Shown: positions 5,777 through 13,342 of the stretch, piece by piece
Numbering within the stretch: the first letter of the stretch is position 1
Layout: each line of letters starts with the position of its first letter
DNA from: an uncultured Clostridia bacterium
GTDB lineage: Bacteria; Bacillota; Clostridia; Christensenellales; Aristaeellaceae
Length of the DNA: 19,536 nucleotides
NCBI GenBank assembly: GCA_944363005.1
Contig: CALVTV010000073.1
Span: 1 to 19,536 of the forward strand
Direction of reading: 5' to 3'
The notes under the pieces: generated by a model
What the model saw: the letters and a program-made list of their open reading frames with translations, nothing else
What the model was told of the DNA's origin: nothing
Databases searched by the model: none
Program-made: the position numbers and the translations under genes

Positions 5777-6934
5777 ATGATCCGAATCCGGGAGCTTTAT
5801 CGTCTCAAGCCGCTTCGCAATCTGCGGCTGATTGCGGGCGAAGCTGGTTTGGAACGCACGGTGACAGCAGCGGTGCTCTTTGAATACGATCCTTCGCGCA
5901 TGCAGCTTCCGGATTTCTACCGGGGGGATCTCGTTGTGACGACGCTCGCCTATGCGCGCGGGGAGGAACAGCTTGTGGCGCCGTCCCTGCTGGCGCTCAT
6001 GGATCAGGGTATTGCGGGGCTGTTGGTCAAAACGGCGTACTTTGCGCAACTGCCTCCGGCGGTGATCGCGGCCGCTGACCGGCTCGGGACGCCGGTTTTT
6101 CTCTTTGACGAGACGTACATCGAGGAAGTCATCCTCGAGCTCACGGATTTGATCCGCGGCAGGCGCCGGTTTATCGGTTTTGAAAAGGAAATTGACGCCC
6201 TGCTTGCGCCCGGCGTGGAGCGCACGCAGGTCAAGGAGATCCTCACCCGCATCGATCCCATCGGCGCGCCCGCCTATCAGGTGTATACGCTCATGCCGAC
6301 GATGCGCCTGCCGGGGCTGGATGACCGGCTGGATGCGCTGTTCACGGCGGATGAGGCGTTGGCCCGCCGAACGATCTGCATGGCGTGGAAGCACATGTTG
6401 ATTCTGGTCGTGCACATGGATGGCGATGAGGAGCAGGATGCGGCGGCATGGGTCGAATCGCTGCTGGAGCGCGCGCAGGTAGAGCGTGCCGCCCTGTGCG
6501 TCGGGGTGAGCGGGCAGTATACGGAACGCAGCGCGTACCCGATTGCCCTGCGGGAAGCGATCTATGCGGCGCGGGCGGCCAAATTGGAGCAACGGCTTTT
6601 GATGCGGGCGGAGGAACTGGGGCTGTATGCGTACCTGTTTCCGATGAGCGAAAACCCGTTTGTCTGCGAGCAGTGCCGCCGGAGTATGGCCAAAATCGTT
6701 GACTATGACACGCAGAACCGCACCAATCTGTTTCACACGGCGAAGATCTACGTGCAGGAGCACATGGAGATTGCCGCGGCGGCCAAGGCGCTCTATCAGC
6801 ATCCGAACACGGTGCGTTACCGGCTGGGCAAGATTCAGCGGCTGATGGGTATGGAGGACGACGCGACGTTCGCACCGATGATCAGCCTGATGATCAGCCT
6901 GTCCCGAATTCTCGGGGAGGAGGGAAAGGAATGA
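5777..6934 (+). CDS. PucR family transcriptional regulator
   Basis: DNA-binding regulator of 385 residues. The N-terminal PucR-type domain (about 3-125) opens IRELYRLKPLRNLRLIAGEAGLERTV, the usual start for this family, and contains GDLVVTT (50-56). The middle part is weakly conserved. The C-terminal helix-turn-helix (about 328-356) contains AAAAKALYQHPNTVRYRLGKI, the CdaR/PucR hallmark. ATG 5777 is chosen because GGAG lies 9 bases upstream and earlier starts either lie upstream of the transcript or lack a binding site. Members often control catabolism of purines, amino acids or polyamines, usually next door; here the neighbours are an exporter and a peptidase. The stop overlaps the next start (ATGA). 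Confidence 0.9.
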   Translation: MIRIRELYRLKPLRNLRLIAGEAGLERTVTAAVLFEYDPSRMQLPDFYRGDLVVTTLAYARGEEQLVAPSLLALMDQGIAGLLVKTAYFAQLPPAVIAAADRLGTPVFLFDETYIEEVILELTDLIRGRRRFIGFEKEIDALLAPGVERTQVKEILTRIDPIGAPAYQVYTLMPTMRLPGLDDRLDALFTADEALARRTICMAWKHMLILVVHMDGDEEQDAAAWVESLLERAQVERAALCVGVSGQYTERSAYPIALREAIYAARAAKLEQRLLMRAEELGLYAYLFPMSENPFVCEQCRRSMAKIVDYDTQNRTNLFHTAKIYVQEHMEIAAAAKALYQHPNTVRYRLGKIQRLMGMEDDATFAPMISLMISLSRILGEEGKE

Positions 6935-7179
6935 GTGAACGCATGCAGCCCGGCGACGTCGTTCGCCACTTCAAGGGCAAGCGCTACCGGATTTTGTACC
7001 TGGCCAAGGATTCGGAAACGCAGGAGAACGTCGTCGTCTATCGCGCGCTCTATGGCGAAGGAGGCGTATGGGTGCGCCCGAAGGCGATGTTCTTCTCGGA
7101 AGTCGATCGCACGAAGTATCCGGACGCCCCGCAGCGCTGGCGCTTTGAGCGCATAGAGGAGGGCGAAGGCGATGCGTGA
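6931..7179 (+). CDS. DUF1653 family protein
   Basis: Small protein of 82 residues matching the DUF1653 pattern: QPGDVVRHFKGKRYRIL near the start, then ENVVVYRALYGEGGVWVRPKAMFFSEVD. The function of the family is unknown. The fold looks like a small beta-barrel with conserved H13, F14 and W47. Its ATG overlaps the stop of the PucR gene by 4 bases, and its end overlaps the start of azlC by 8 bases, so translational coupling is likely. Confidence 0.88.
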   Translation: MSERMQPGDVVRHFKGKRYRILYLAKDSETQENVVVYRALYGEGGVWVRPKAMFFSEVDRTKYPDAPQRWRFERIEEGEGDA

Positions 7180-7834
7180 AAGGTTGACGGCCTTCAAATT
7201 GACGCTGCCGGTGCTCTGTGGCTATCTGTTTTTGGGCACGGCATTCGGCGTGCTGATGGCGCAAGCCGGGTATGGCCCGGCGTGGTCGCTGGCCGCCAGC
7301 ACGTTCGTCTATGCCGGGAGCCTGCAATTTGTAATGGTGCCGTTTCTGGCATCGGGGGTGTCGCTTGTGACCGTGGCGCTCACGGCGCTGATGGTCAATG
7401 CGCGGCACCTGTTTTATGGCCTGTCCTACATCGAGCGCTTTGAGCGGATGGGCCTTGCCAAGCCGTACATGATCTTCTCGCTCACGGACGAGACGTATTC
7501 CGTCTTTTGCCAGGGCGATCAGAGCGACGGCGTGATGGTGCGCGTCGCGCTCTACGACCATCTGTATTGGATTGCGGGGTCGGTGCTCGGCGGGGTGTTG
7601 GCGGAGAACCTGCCGTTTGACCTGACGGGCATCGACTTTTCGATGACCGCGCTGTTCATCGTCATCTGCGTGGAACGGGCGCGCGTTCATAGCGCGCGCG
7701 TGGCGATGGCGGTGGGCGGCGTTTGCGCGCTGGCGAGTCTGGCGCTGCTGGGGCCGGATCGCTTTTTGGCGCCGGCACTGGCGGTCACGGCGTTCGTGCT
7801 GGTCGTCTCTGACCGGGTCAGAAAGGGGGAGTGA
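7172..7834 (+). CDS. azlC: AzlC family branched-chain amino acid exporter, large subunit
   Basis: Membrane protein of 220 residues, normal for AzlC, the large subunit of a two-part exporter for branched-chain amino acids (AzlCD in Bacillus, YgaZ in E. coli). The family signature runs from LPVLCGYLFLGTAFGVL to the segment AGSLQFVMVPFL, then ALMVNARHLFYGLS and the loop FSLTDETYSVF. ATG 7172 lies inside the end of the DUF1653 gene. The stop is 2 bases before the azlD start, the classic azlCD arrangement. Actual substrate range cannot be read from sequence. Confidence 0.93.
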   Translation: MRERLTAFKLTLPVLCGYLFLGTAFGVLMAQAGYGPAWSLAASTFVYAGSLQFVMVPFLASGVSLVTVALTALMVNARHLFYGLSYIERFERMGLAKPYMIFSLTDETYSVFCQGDQSDGVMVRVALYDHLYWIAGSVLGGVLAENLPFDLTGIDFSMTALFIVICVERARVHSARVAMAVGGVCALASLALLGPDRFLAPALAVTAFVLVVSDRVRKGE

Positions 7835-7836
7835 GG

Positions 7837-8148
7837 ATGCATGCGGTTCTTGTCATCGCGCTGTGCGCAGCAGTGACGATCGTCTTGCGCGCGCTTCCGT
7901 TCCTCTGCTTTGGTGGCAAGCACGGCATGCCGCGCGCGGTCATGCGCCTGGGCGGCACGCTGCCCCCGGCGATCATGGTGGCGCTGGTGGTCTATTGCCT
8001 CAAGAGCGTGCCCTACGGCTCGTTTTCCGACGGCGCGAAACAGCTGATTGCGGCGGCGGCCGTCGTGATTTTGCATCTTCTGAAGCGCAACACGCTGCTG
8101 AGCATCGGCGGAGGCACGGCGCTGTATATGCTGCTGCTGCGCCTGTGA
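7837..8148 (+). CDS. azlD: AzlD family branched-chain amino acid exporter, small subunit
   Basis: Small membrane protein of 103 residues with about four hydrophobic segments, the AzlD/YgaH partner of AzlC. It shows the family pattern VTIVLRALPFLCFGG near the start, LPPAIMVALVVYCLK in the middle and RNTLLSIGGGTALYMLL at the end. ATG 7837 is preferred over the in-frame GTG at 7831 because the GGGGGA tract directly abuts the GTG and is properly spaced from the ATG. The gene following starts 23 bases later. Confidence 0.92.
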   Translation: MHAVLVIALCAAVTIVLRALPFLCFGGKHGMPRAVMRLGGTLPPAIMVALVVYCLKSVPYGSFSDGAKQLIAAAAVVILHLLKRNTLLSIGGGTALYMLLLRL

Positions 8149-8171
8149 ACCAGACAAAAGGAGAAAATGAC

Positions 8172-9170
8172 ATGAATATCATAGCCCGCGCGGCGGTGTA
8201 TATCTACGACGGAAGCCCGATTGCCCCGATTTTTCCGGTGAAAGCCGCCAAGCCCGCGGACGAGGCGGGCGAGTATCTCTCCGCGATTGCGGAGAAGCTC
8301 CTGGGATCGGACACCAGCCGCACGACCTACGTGGCGCCGGAGAGCGCGCAGGAGGAGATGCTGCGCCGCTTTACGGTGATGTCCTTTCAGGAAGCGGCGG
8401 ATGCGCTGGTGCGCGCCATGGACGAGACGATGCAGGCGCTTGAAATCGCGCGCGAGGGATTTGACCTGGTGATCTTCACCTTTGACCGGGACAACGATCC
8501 GCACCTGTGCGTGGCGCAGTTGCCCTACCGGCGCGCGGCGGTGCATCAGGTGGAAACCGGGGAGGCGGGACTGACCACGCAGCTGCTCATGCACGGGGCG
8601 GTGTTGCCGCTTGCGGGCAGCAAGGCGTATGCGGGGTTTGTGGTCAACCTTTCCACGGGCGACATCCGCCTGCGGGACACGGCGGTTTTGACCAACGTGG
8701 GCAACCGGCAGCTCTTTTCGGAGGCGCTGTTTGCCATGGCGCCTACGCGTACCACCAAGGAAGCGGTGAAGGTTGTGACCGAGGCCATCGCGCAGGCGGC
8801 GCCGGAGATGCCCGAGCAGACGCTTCGCCCGGCGGTCAAGCGCGCGATGGAGGCGTCCATCGAGGAAAAGGGCGTCATCGACGTGCAGACGGTCGCCGAG
8901 GAGGTCTTTCGCTCGGACCCGGAGCGCGAGGCGATGATCGAGCAGGTCGCCCGCCAGCTTCAGGAGGAGAACATGGAGCCGGTCATTCCCGTGGAGAACA
9001 AGCGCGTCGTCGCGCAGCTGCAAAAGGTGAAGATTCGCACGGACAACGGCATTTCCATCTCCCTGCCGCGCAATCTCGCGGACGACGAGAGCAGTTTTGC
9101 CGTCATCAACAACGCGGACGGCTCCATTTCCATTGTCATCAACCACGTGCAGGAACTGCGCACGGAATGA
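8172..9170 (+). CDS. YejK-like nucleoid-associated protein
   Basis: 332-residue soluble protein that resembles the 37-kDa nucleoid-associated protein family (YejK/NdpA). Members are found with bacterial DNA, though their role is unclear. The N-terminal part contains the motif LGSDTSRTTYVAPES and VIFTFDRDNDPHLCVAQLPY. The strongest match is at the C-terminus, where KVKIRTDNGISISLPRNL is followed by INNADGSISIVINHVQEL. There is no signal peptide or membrane segment. ATG 8172 follows AAAAGGAG (8156-8163) by 8 bases. It lies 23 bases after azlD and 15 bases before the peptidase gene, so it is in the same operon. The link to transport and peptidolysis is not explained. Confidence 0.75.
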   Translation: MNIIARAAVYIYDGSPIAPIFPVKAAKPADEAGEYLSAIAEKLLGSDTSRTTYVAPESAQEEMLRRFTVMSFQEAADALVRAMDETMQALEIAREGFDLVIFTFDRDNDPHLCVAQLPYRRAAVHQVETGEAGLTTQLLMHGAVLPLAGSKAYAGFVVNLSTGDIRLRDTAVLTNVGNRQLFSEALFAMAPTRTTKEAVKVVTEAIAQAAPEMPEQTLRPAVKRAMEASIEEKGVIDVQTVAEEVFRSDPEREAMIEQVARQLQEENMEPVIPVENKRVVAQLQKVKIRTDNGISISLPRNLADDESSFAVINNADGSISIVINHVQELRTE

Positions 9171-9185
9171 AAGGGGTTTTCGAAC

Positions 9186-10223
9186 ATGAACTGGGAACGT
9201 TATACGCAATTCATCGAGGAAGAGACGCTCGCCCTGCTGGCGATCGACAGCCCGAGCGGCATGACGCAGCGCGCGGCGGAGCATGTGATGGCGCGCTTTG
9301 AGGCGCTGGGTTATGCGCCGCAGCGCACGCGCAAGGACGGCGTGCTCGTTTGCCTGGGCGGGCAGGACATGGACAACGCCATCCTGCTGGAGGCGCACAT
9401 GGACACGCTGGGCGCAATGGTTGCGCAGGTCAAGGGCGACGGACGCCTTCGCCTGACGCCCATCGGCGGCCTGCGCGCGGAGAACGTGGAGACGGAGAAC
9501 TGCCGGGTGTACACCCGCGGCGGAACGGTCATCGAGGGCACGGCGCAGCTGATCAACGCCTCGGTGCACGTCAACGAGAAGTACGGCGACACGCAGCGCA
9601 CGTTTGACACCATCGAGGTCGTGCTCGACGAGAATGTGCACAATGCCGAAGAGGCGCGCAAGCTCGGCGTGAACAACGGCGACTATGTTTGCTTTGAGCC
9701 GCGCGCCCGCGTGACCTCAAGCGGCTACATCAAGAGCCGCTTCCTGGATGACAAGCTGAGCGTGGGCATTCTGCTGGGTTACGCCAAGTATCTGCGCGAG
9801 GAGGGCGTCACGCCGGCGCGGGGCGTGTATGCGCATGTGACCTCGTTTGAAGAAGTCGGCCACGGCGGAAGCGCGAGCGTGCCGCAGGGCGTGACCGAGG
9901 CAATCTCGGTGGACATGGGCTGCGTGGGCGAGGGGCTCGCCTGCGATGAGCGCATGGTGTCCATCTGCGCCAAGGACAGCGGCGGTCCGTACCATCTGGC
10001 CGTGGTGCGCGGGCTCATCGACGCGGCGGAACGCATGGGCGCGCCGTACGCGGTGGACGTCTATCCGCGTTACGGCAGCGACGTGGAGGCGACGCTGCGC
10101 GCGGGGTACGACATCCGGCACGGGTTGATCGGTTCCGGCGTCTATGCCTCCCACGGCTATGAGCGCAGCCACCGCGATGGCGTGCTGGCCACGCTCAAGG
10201 TGCTCGTGGGCTACGTCGGCTAA
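9186..10223 (+). CDS. M42 family metallo-aminopeptidase
   Basis: Cytoplasmic two-metal aminopeptidase (glutamyl/leucyl aminopeptidase or FrvX/YsdC-like), 345 residues, the usual length. Metal ligands and catalytic residues are visible: H71 and D73 in AHMDTLG, the bridging aspartate in FLDDKLS (188-189), E222/E223 in SFEEVGHGG, D243 in SVDMG, and H323 in SHGYERSH. M42 enzymes usually form large tetrahedral complexes and trim short peptides. The start follows AAAGGGG at about 8 bases. It is last in the six-gene run, and its TAA overlaps the stop codon of the convergent tspO-like gene. Confidence 0.93.
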   Translation: MNWERYTQFIEEETLALLAIDSPSGMTQRAAEHVMARFEALGYAPQRTRKDGVLVCLGGQDMDNAILLEAHMDTLGAMVAQVKGDGRLRLTPIGGLRAENVETENCRVYTRGGTVIEGTAQLINASVHVNEKYGDTQRTFDTIEVVLDENVHNAEEARKLGVNNGDYVCFEPRARVTSSGYIKSRFLDDKLSVGILLGYAKYLREEGVTPARGVYAHVTSFEEVGHGGSASVPQGVTEAISVDMGCVGEGLACDERMVSICAKDSGGPYHLAVVRGLIDAAERMGAPYAVDVYPRYGSDVEATLRAGYDIRHGLIGSGVYASHGYERSHRDGVLATLKVLVGYVG

Positions 10224-10693
10224 TTGAGCAGCAGAAAGCCCAGGTTCAGGTATCCGGCGAACGTCGTCCAGAGCAGATAGGGATAGAGCAGGTTGGCGGC
10301 CGTGCGCGAAACGGGCAGATAGCGGCGCAGGGTGACGAGAATCAGCACCCAGAGCGCGAGCAAGTCGACCAGCGCCAGCCCATAGAGCTGGAAGCGGAAG
10401 AAGAGCACGGGCCACAGGAAGTTGAACACCAGCGACACGCCATAGGGCAGGAGCGCGGCGCGAATCTGCTCCTGCGGGGCGGACGACGTATAGACGAGAT
10501 AGGACGCCAGGCCCATCAGCAGATACAGGATCGTCCAGACGACGGGAAAGAGCCAGCTGGGAGGGGAGAGCGGCGGCTGGTTGAGCGAGGAGAATAAGGC
10601 GACGTCGTCGCGGATGAGGAAGGCGGCGAGCCCACCGACGGCCAGTGGAATGGCCAGGGCGACGATCAGCGGCTTGGGACGAATTTTGTTCAT
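10220..10693 (-). CDS. TspO/MBR family protein
   Basis: Five-segment membrane protein of 157 residues in the TspO/peripheral benzodiazepine receptor family, which binds porphyrins and cholesterol-like ligands and affects tetrapyrrole or stress responses. Conserved tryptophan- and proline-rich motifs are present: PPSWLFPVVWTILYLLMGLA, NFLWPVLFF and LLWTTFAGYLN. The start at 10693 is preceded by AGAGGTGAT. No clear promoter is visible in the 157 bases between it and the upstream NUDIX terminator. Its TAG overlaps the stop of the convergent M42 gene by 4 bases, and no terminator hairpin follows. Confidence 0.92.
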   Translation of the reverse strand: MNKIRPKPLIVALAIPLAVGGLAAFLIRDDVALFSSLNQPPLSPPSWLFPVVWTILYLLMGLASYLVYTSSAPQEQIRAALLPYGVSLVFNFLWPVLFFRFQLYGLALVDLLALWVLILVTLRRYLPVSRTAANLLYPYLLWTTFAGYLNLGFLLLN

Positions 10694-10850
10694 GGAATCA
10701 CCTCTCGCATCAGGATATGGAGCGAGAAGGGGAGATATGCGAGCGTCGCGCCGCTTCGCGTTGAAACCGAAGGAGTTTGGCCGCCAAAGGGGCGCAAAAG
10801 CCCGTTGCTCTCTGCCCGCAGAACAATGTCCGGCAATCAGAAGGATAAAA

Positions 10851-10887
10851 CAAAAAAGCAGTCCTGCGCTATTGGCGCAGGACTGCT
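10851..10887 (-). terminator. Intrinsic terminator after the NUDIX gene
   Basis: On the minus strand, AGCAGTCCTGCGC pairs perfectly over 13 bp with its partner around a CAATA loop and runs into six T. It starts 14 bases after the NUDIX stop codon. It separates this transcript from the tspO-like gene. Confidence 0.93.
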
Positions 10888-10901
10888 GCATATGTGAGAC
10901 G

Positions 10902-11345
10902 TTACTGCAAATCGTAAACCCAGCTGTCGCCTTCTTTTCGGTAGAAGAATTCGCTGAGGCCGTCTTCCACAAAGACCCGGATCATGGCGCCCATATCCGG
11001 GGCCAAGTGGAGGCTTTGCAAATGGTCCATGTCCTCCCACCAGACGTTGCCTTCCGGGGAGGATCTTAACTCGCCTTCAAACCGCGCGGCTTTGTACAGG
11101 AGGACCACATGCCGCCTGTTGTCTTCGTACCAGTCTTTGATTCCGCAGATTTGAGGGGAAGCGATGTTAAGGCCCGTCTCTTCCTCGACTTCGCGAATCA
11201 CGGAATCCGTAAAGGACTCCCCTTGTTCCACATGACCGCCGGGAAAGGTAATCCCCGGCCAATCCGGATTTTGCCGGTCGATGACCAGAACCTTCTGGCC
11301 GCTGCGAATCATGCACATATTCGTAAAAATAACGCTTTCGACCAT
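10902..11345 (-). CDS. NUDIX hydrolase
   Basis: 147-residue pyrophosphatase of the NUDIX superfamily, which hydrolyses nucleoside diphosphates linked to another group. The complete Nudix box is present at residues 37-59: GHVEQGE, seven residues, then REVEEETGL. The domain outline (strand VESVIFTNMCMIRSG, box, then DWYEDNRRHVVLLYKA) resembles the MutT/8-oxo-dGTP type, but substrate cannot be decided. ATG at 11345 has GGAGGG 5 bases upstream. It lies 44 bases downstream of the glycosyltransferase gene with no terminator between them, so they are probably one transcript. Confidence 0.93.
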   Translation of the reverse strand: MVESVIFTNMCMIRSGQKVLVIDRQNPDWPGITFPGGHVEQGESFTDSVIREVEEETGLNIASPQICGIKDWYEDNRRHVVLLYKAARFEGELRSSPEGNVWWEDMDHLQSLHLAPDMGAMIRVFVEDGLSEFFYRKEGDSWVYDLQ

Positions 11346-11389
11346 GGTTGCCCTCCGTGCTTTTGTGCCCTGCCTGTCCCGTTTTGGTT

Positions 11390-12196
11390 TTAGCCCATGT
11401 CCTTGGCCGCGGCAACCAGGTAGCTGTAAATTTGCAGCTTGTACGTCTCGTAAAGCCCCAGGTCGATGTACAGCTGCTTGTAGTATTTGAACAGCTCCGC
11501 CTTGGTTTTGACCACGCAGGCCGGCGTGACCTTGGAGGAGAGGGAGTTTTTCTTGCGGGTGTAGTAGTACACCGGCGTGCGCAGCGTGCAAAAGCGCTCC
11601 GCATAGCGGATGTACTCGAGGTTAAAGAGCATGTCCTCCGACCAGGAAATCTCCTCGTTACAGCGGATGCCGTGCTCCATGATGATATCGCGCCGGTAGA
11701 GCTTGTTCCACATGACGCCGTAGTAAAAGCTGGCCGGTTCTTCCATCAGATAGCGGGCAAACTGATCCTTGTCCATCACCGTGTCCGGCGGCAAAAAGCC
11801 ATAGACCTTCGTGCGTTCGCCTTTGACCACGGAGCAGTAGTGGCAGATGAGCAGGTCGCTTTGGCTCTCCTCGATGGTTTCGACCATCAGCTGCGTGGCG
11901 TGCGAATCGAGAAAATCATCCGAGTCCACGAACTGCAAATACTTGCCCCTCGCGCGCTCGATGGCCATGTTGCGCGTGCCGGAGACGCCGGAGTTTTCCT
12001 TGTCGATGATCACCACGCGCTTGTCCAGCCGCGCATACATCCGGCAGATTTCAAGGCTTGAGTCGCTGGAACCGTCGTTGACCAGCAGAATCTCCAGGTT
12101 CTGGTACTTCTGGCGCTTGATGCTCTCCAGGCAGGTGACCAAATCCAGCGCGGAGTTGTAAATGGGCACGATAATGGATACCAACGGATTGTCCAT
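11390..12196 (-). CDS. GT2 family glycosyltransferase
   Basis: 268-residue glycosyltransferase of the GT-A fold, likely using a nucleotide sugar to build cell-surface polysaccharide. The opening VSIIVPIYNS, the nucleotide-binding D41 in LLVNDGSSDSS, and the metal-binding DSDD (91-94) are intact. An acidic pair in SWSEDMLFN (185-191) fits the catalytic region. The protein lacks clear membrane segments. It is shorter than most of its relatives (often 320-350 residues), ending AAAKDMG, so the C-terminal extension may be lost. AAAGGA precedes the start at 12196 by about 10 bases. A NUDIX gene follows in the same transcript. No other polysaccharide genes are nearby. Confidence 0.9.
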   Translation of the reverse strand: MDNPLVSIIVPIYNSALDLVTCLESIKRQKYQNLEILLVNDGSSDSSLEICRMYARLDKRVVIIDKENSGVSGTRNMAIERARGKYLQFVDSDDFLDSHATQLMVETIEESQSDLLICHYCSVVKGERTKVYGFLPPDTVMDKDQFARYLMEEPASFYYGVMWNKLYRRDIIMEHGIRCNEEISWSEDMLFNLEYIRYAERFCTLRTPVYYYTRKKNSLSSKVTPACVVKTKAELFKYYKQLYIDLGLYETYKLQIYSYLVAAAKDMG

Positions 12197-12315
12197 GCGC
12201 GCACGTCCTTTCTTGGAATGAGCCGCAACAAAACCGGCAAGCTGCCGGTTGTAGCCTGCCAATCTCTGCCCGGGAGCGAGATCCGGCAAGGGGATTTGCA
12301 GAGCAAAGAGCGATT
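12197..12315 (-). promoter_or_regulatory. Structured leader of the glycosyltransferase mRNA
   Basis: On the minus strand the transcript from the promoter at 12322-12350 would carry about 119 bases before the start codon. Near the 5' end, GCCAAT and CTCTGC can pair with GCAGAG and ATTGGC about 30 bases later, forming a long-range helix (12258-12269 with 12298-12318). Near the gene, AACCGGCA (12243-12250) pairs with TGCCGGTT (12232-12239) around AGC and is followed by TTGTTG. A second TTGCCGG lies upstream and could pair with CCGGCA instead. This looks like alternative folding, but no known riboswitch class is recognised. Confidence 0.45.
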
Positions 12316-12321
12316 GGCTAT

Positions 12322-12350
12322 ATTATAACATGCGAGAGAGATTGAAACAA
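12322..12350 (-). promoter_or_regulatory. Sigma-A promoter of the glycosyltransferase-NUDIX transcript
   Basis: On the minus strand TTGTTT (12345-12350) and a perfect TATAAT (12322-12327) are 17 bases apart with an extended -10 TG. It is divergent from the aminotransferase promoter about 50 bases away. Confidence 0.75.
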
Positions 12351-12398
12351 GTGCATGGCGAAAAACGCAGGAAATGCGGTTCGAAAATGCATTTTCGT

Positions 12399-12427
12399 TT
12401 GACAAAAGCCCTGTAAGAGAGTATCAT
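12399..12427 (+). promoter_or_regulatory. Sigma-A promoter of the aminotransferase cluster
   Basis: A perfect TTGACA (12399-12404) and TATCAT (12422-12427) are 17 bases apart. The first aminotransferase starts 45 bases downstream. Confidence 0.83.
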
Positions 12428-12471
12428 ATACACCAAACAGGCGAATCAATGCGCGAAAGGGAAAGAAGACC

Positions 12472-13326
12472 ATGGAAAACATCGCCTATTACAACGGACG
12501 GATTGCCCCCATCGAAGAGATGATGATCCCGATGAACGAGCGCAGCAGCTATTTCGGGGACGGCGTGTACGACGCCATGTTCACCGTGGAGCGCGTGCCG
12601 CTACAGCTTGAGGATCACCTGCGCCGCTTTTACCGCTCAGCCGCCCGCATCGACATCGAAATCCCCATGCCCTTTGAGGAATTGCGGGCCATGGTGCTCG
12701 ACTTTTGCAACCGGGTGGACAGCCCGGACCAGATGGTCTACGTGCAGGCGACGCGCGGGGTGGGCATGCGCGGGCACGCATACCGCTTTGCCGGCGGCAA
12801 GCCGAGCCTGTGGGTCTTTGTCAAGCCGGATGCGCTCGACCCGATGGATCGAGAATACAGCTGCATTACGCTGGAAGACACGCGCTATTTCTACTGCGAC
12901 ATCAAGACCATCAACCTGTTGCCCAGCGTGCTTTATACCCAAAAGGCCGAGGAAGCGGGCTGTGACGAGGCGATTTTGCACCGCGGGGAGCGCGTTACCG
13001 AATGCGCACACTCCAATGTGCATATCCTACAGGACGGCGTGCTGCGTACGGCGCCGTGCGACAACCTGATTTTGCCCGGCATCACGCGCGCGCACCGCAT
13101 TGCGCAGTGCCGTCAGATGGGGATTGAGGTGGTCGAGGAGCCCTTTACCGTCAGCGAGATGATGGCGGCGGACGAGGTTTTCTTCACCAGCGCAAGCGCG
13201 CTGTGCTGCCGGATCACGCGCATCGATGGGCAGCGCGTGGGCGGGCGCGCACCGGAATTGATCAAGCGGATTCAGGACGCTGCATGGGCGGAGGCTATGG
13301 CCGAAGTCCGGGCGATTCGAGGATAA
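12472..13326 (+). CDS. Class IV aminotransferase, D-alanine aminotransferase-like (copy 1)
   Basis: PLP enzyme of fold type IV, 284 residues. The family includes D-amino acid, branched-chain and aminodeoxychorismate enzymes. Features point to the D-alanine type: Y33 in YFGDGVYDA, the RGVGMRGH motif (95-102, R100 and H102, the carboxylate-trap pattern of D-alanine transaminase), the Schiff-base K145 in DIKTINLLP, and E177 before AHSNVHI. Such enzymes make D-glutamate and D-alanine for peptidoglycan. AAAGGGA precedes the start. It lies 16 bases upstream of a close paralogue, so the two arose by tandem duplication. Substrate is not proven. Confidence 0.87.
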   Translation: MENIAYYNGRIAPIEEMMIPMNERSSYFGDGVYDAMFTVERVPLQLEDHLRRFYRSAARIDIEIPMPFEELRAMVLDFCNRVDSPDQMVYVQATRGVGMRGHAYRFAGGKPSLWVFVKPDALDPMDREYSCITLEDTRYFYCDIKTINLLPSVLYTQKAEEAGCDEAILHRGERVTECAHSNVHILQDGVLRTAPCDNLILPGITRAHRIAQCRQMGIEVVEEPFTVSEMMAADEVFFTSASALCCRITRIDGQRVGGRAPELIKRIQDAAWAEAMAEVRAIRG

Positions 13327-13342
13327 GAAAGGCGGAATTCAC

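Noticed and set aside
4844..6802. Very long minus-strand open frame (652 codons) opposite hemolysin III and pucR
   Set aside because: It is an antisense shadow of two recognisable genes and their promoters, and the composition is rich in histidine, arginine and glutamine without family features.
8013..9641. Minus-strand open frame of 542 codons opposite the YejK-like and M42 genes
   Set aside because: The plus-strand genes have good start sites and clear families. The reverse frame is a by-product of GC-rich codon use.
10694..10850. Search for a promoter of the tspO-like gene
   Set aside because: I found only weak -10-like words such as CATATC without a matching -35 box, so I report no promoter.
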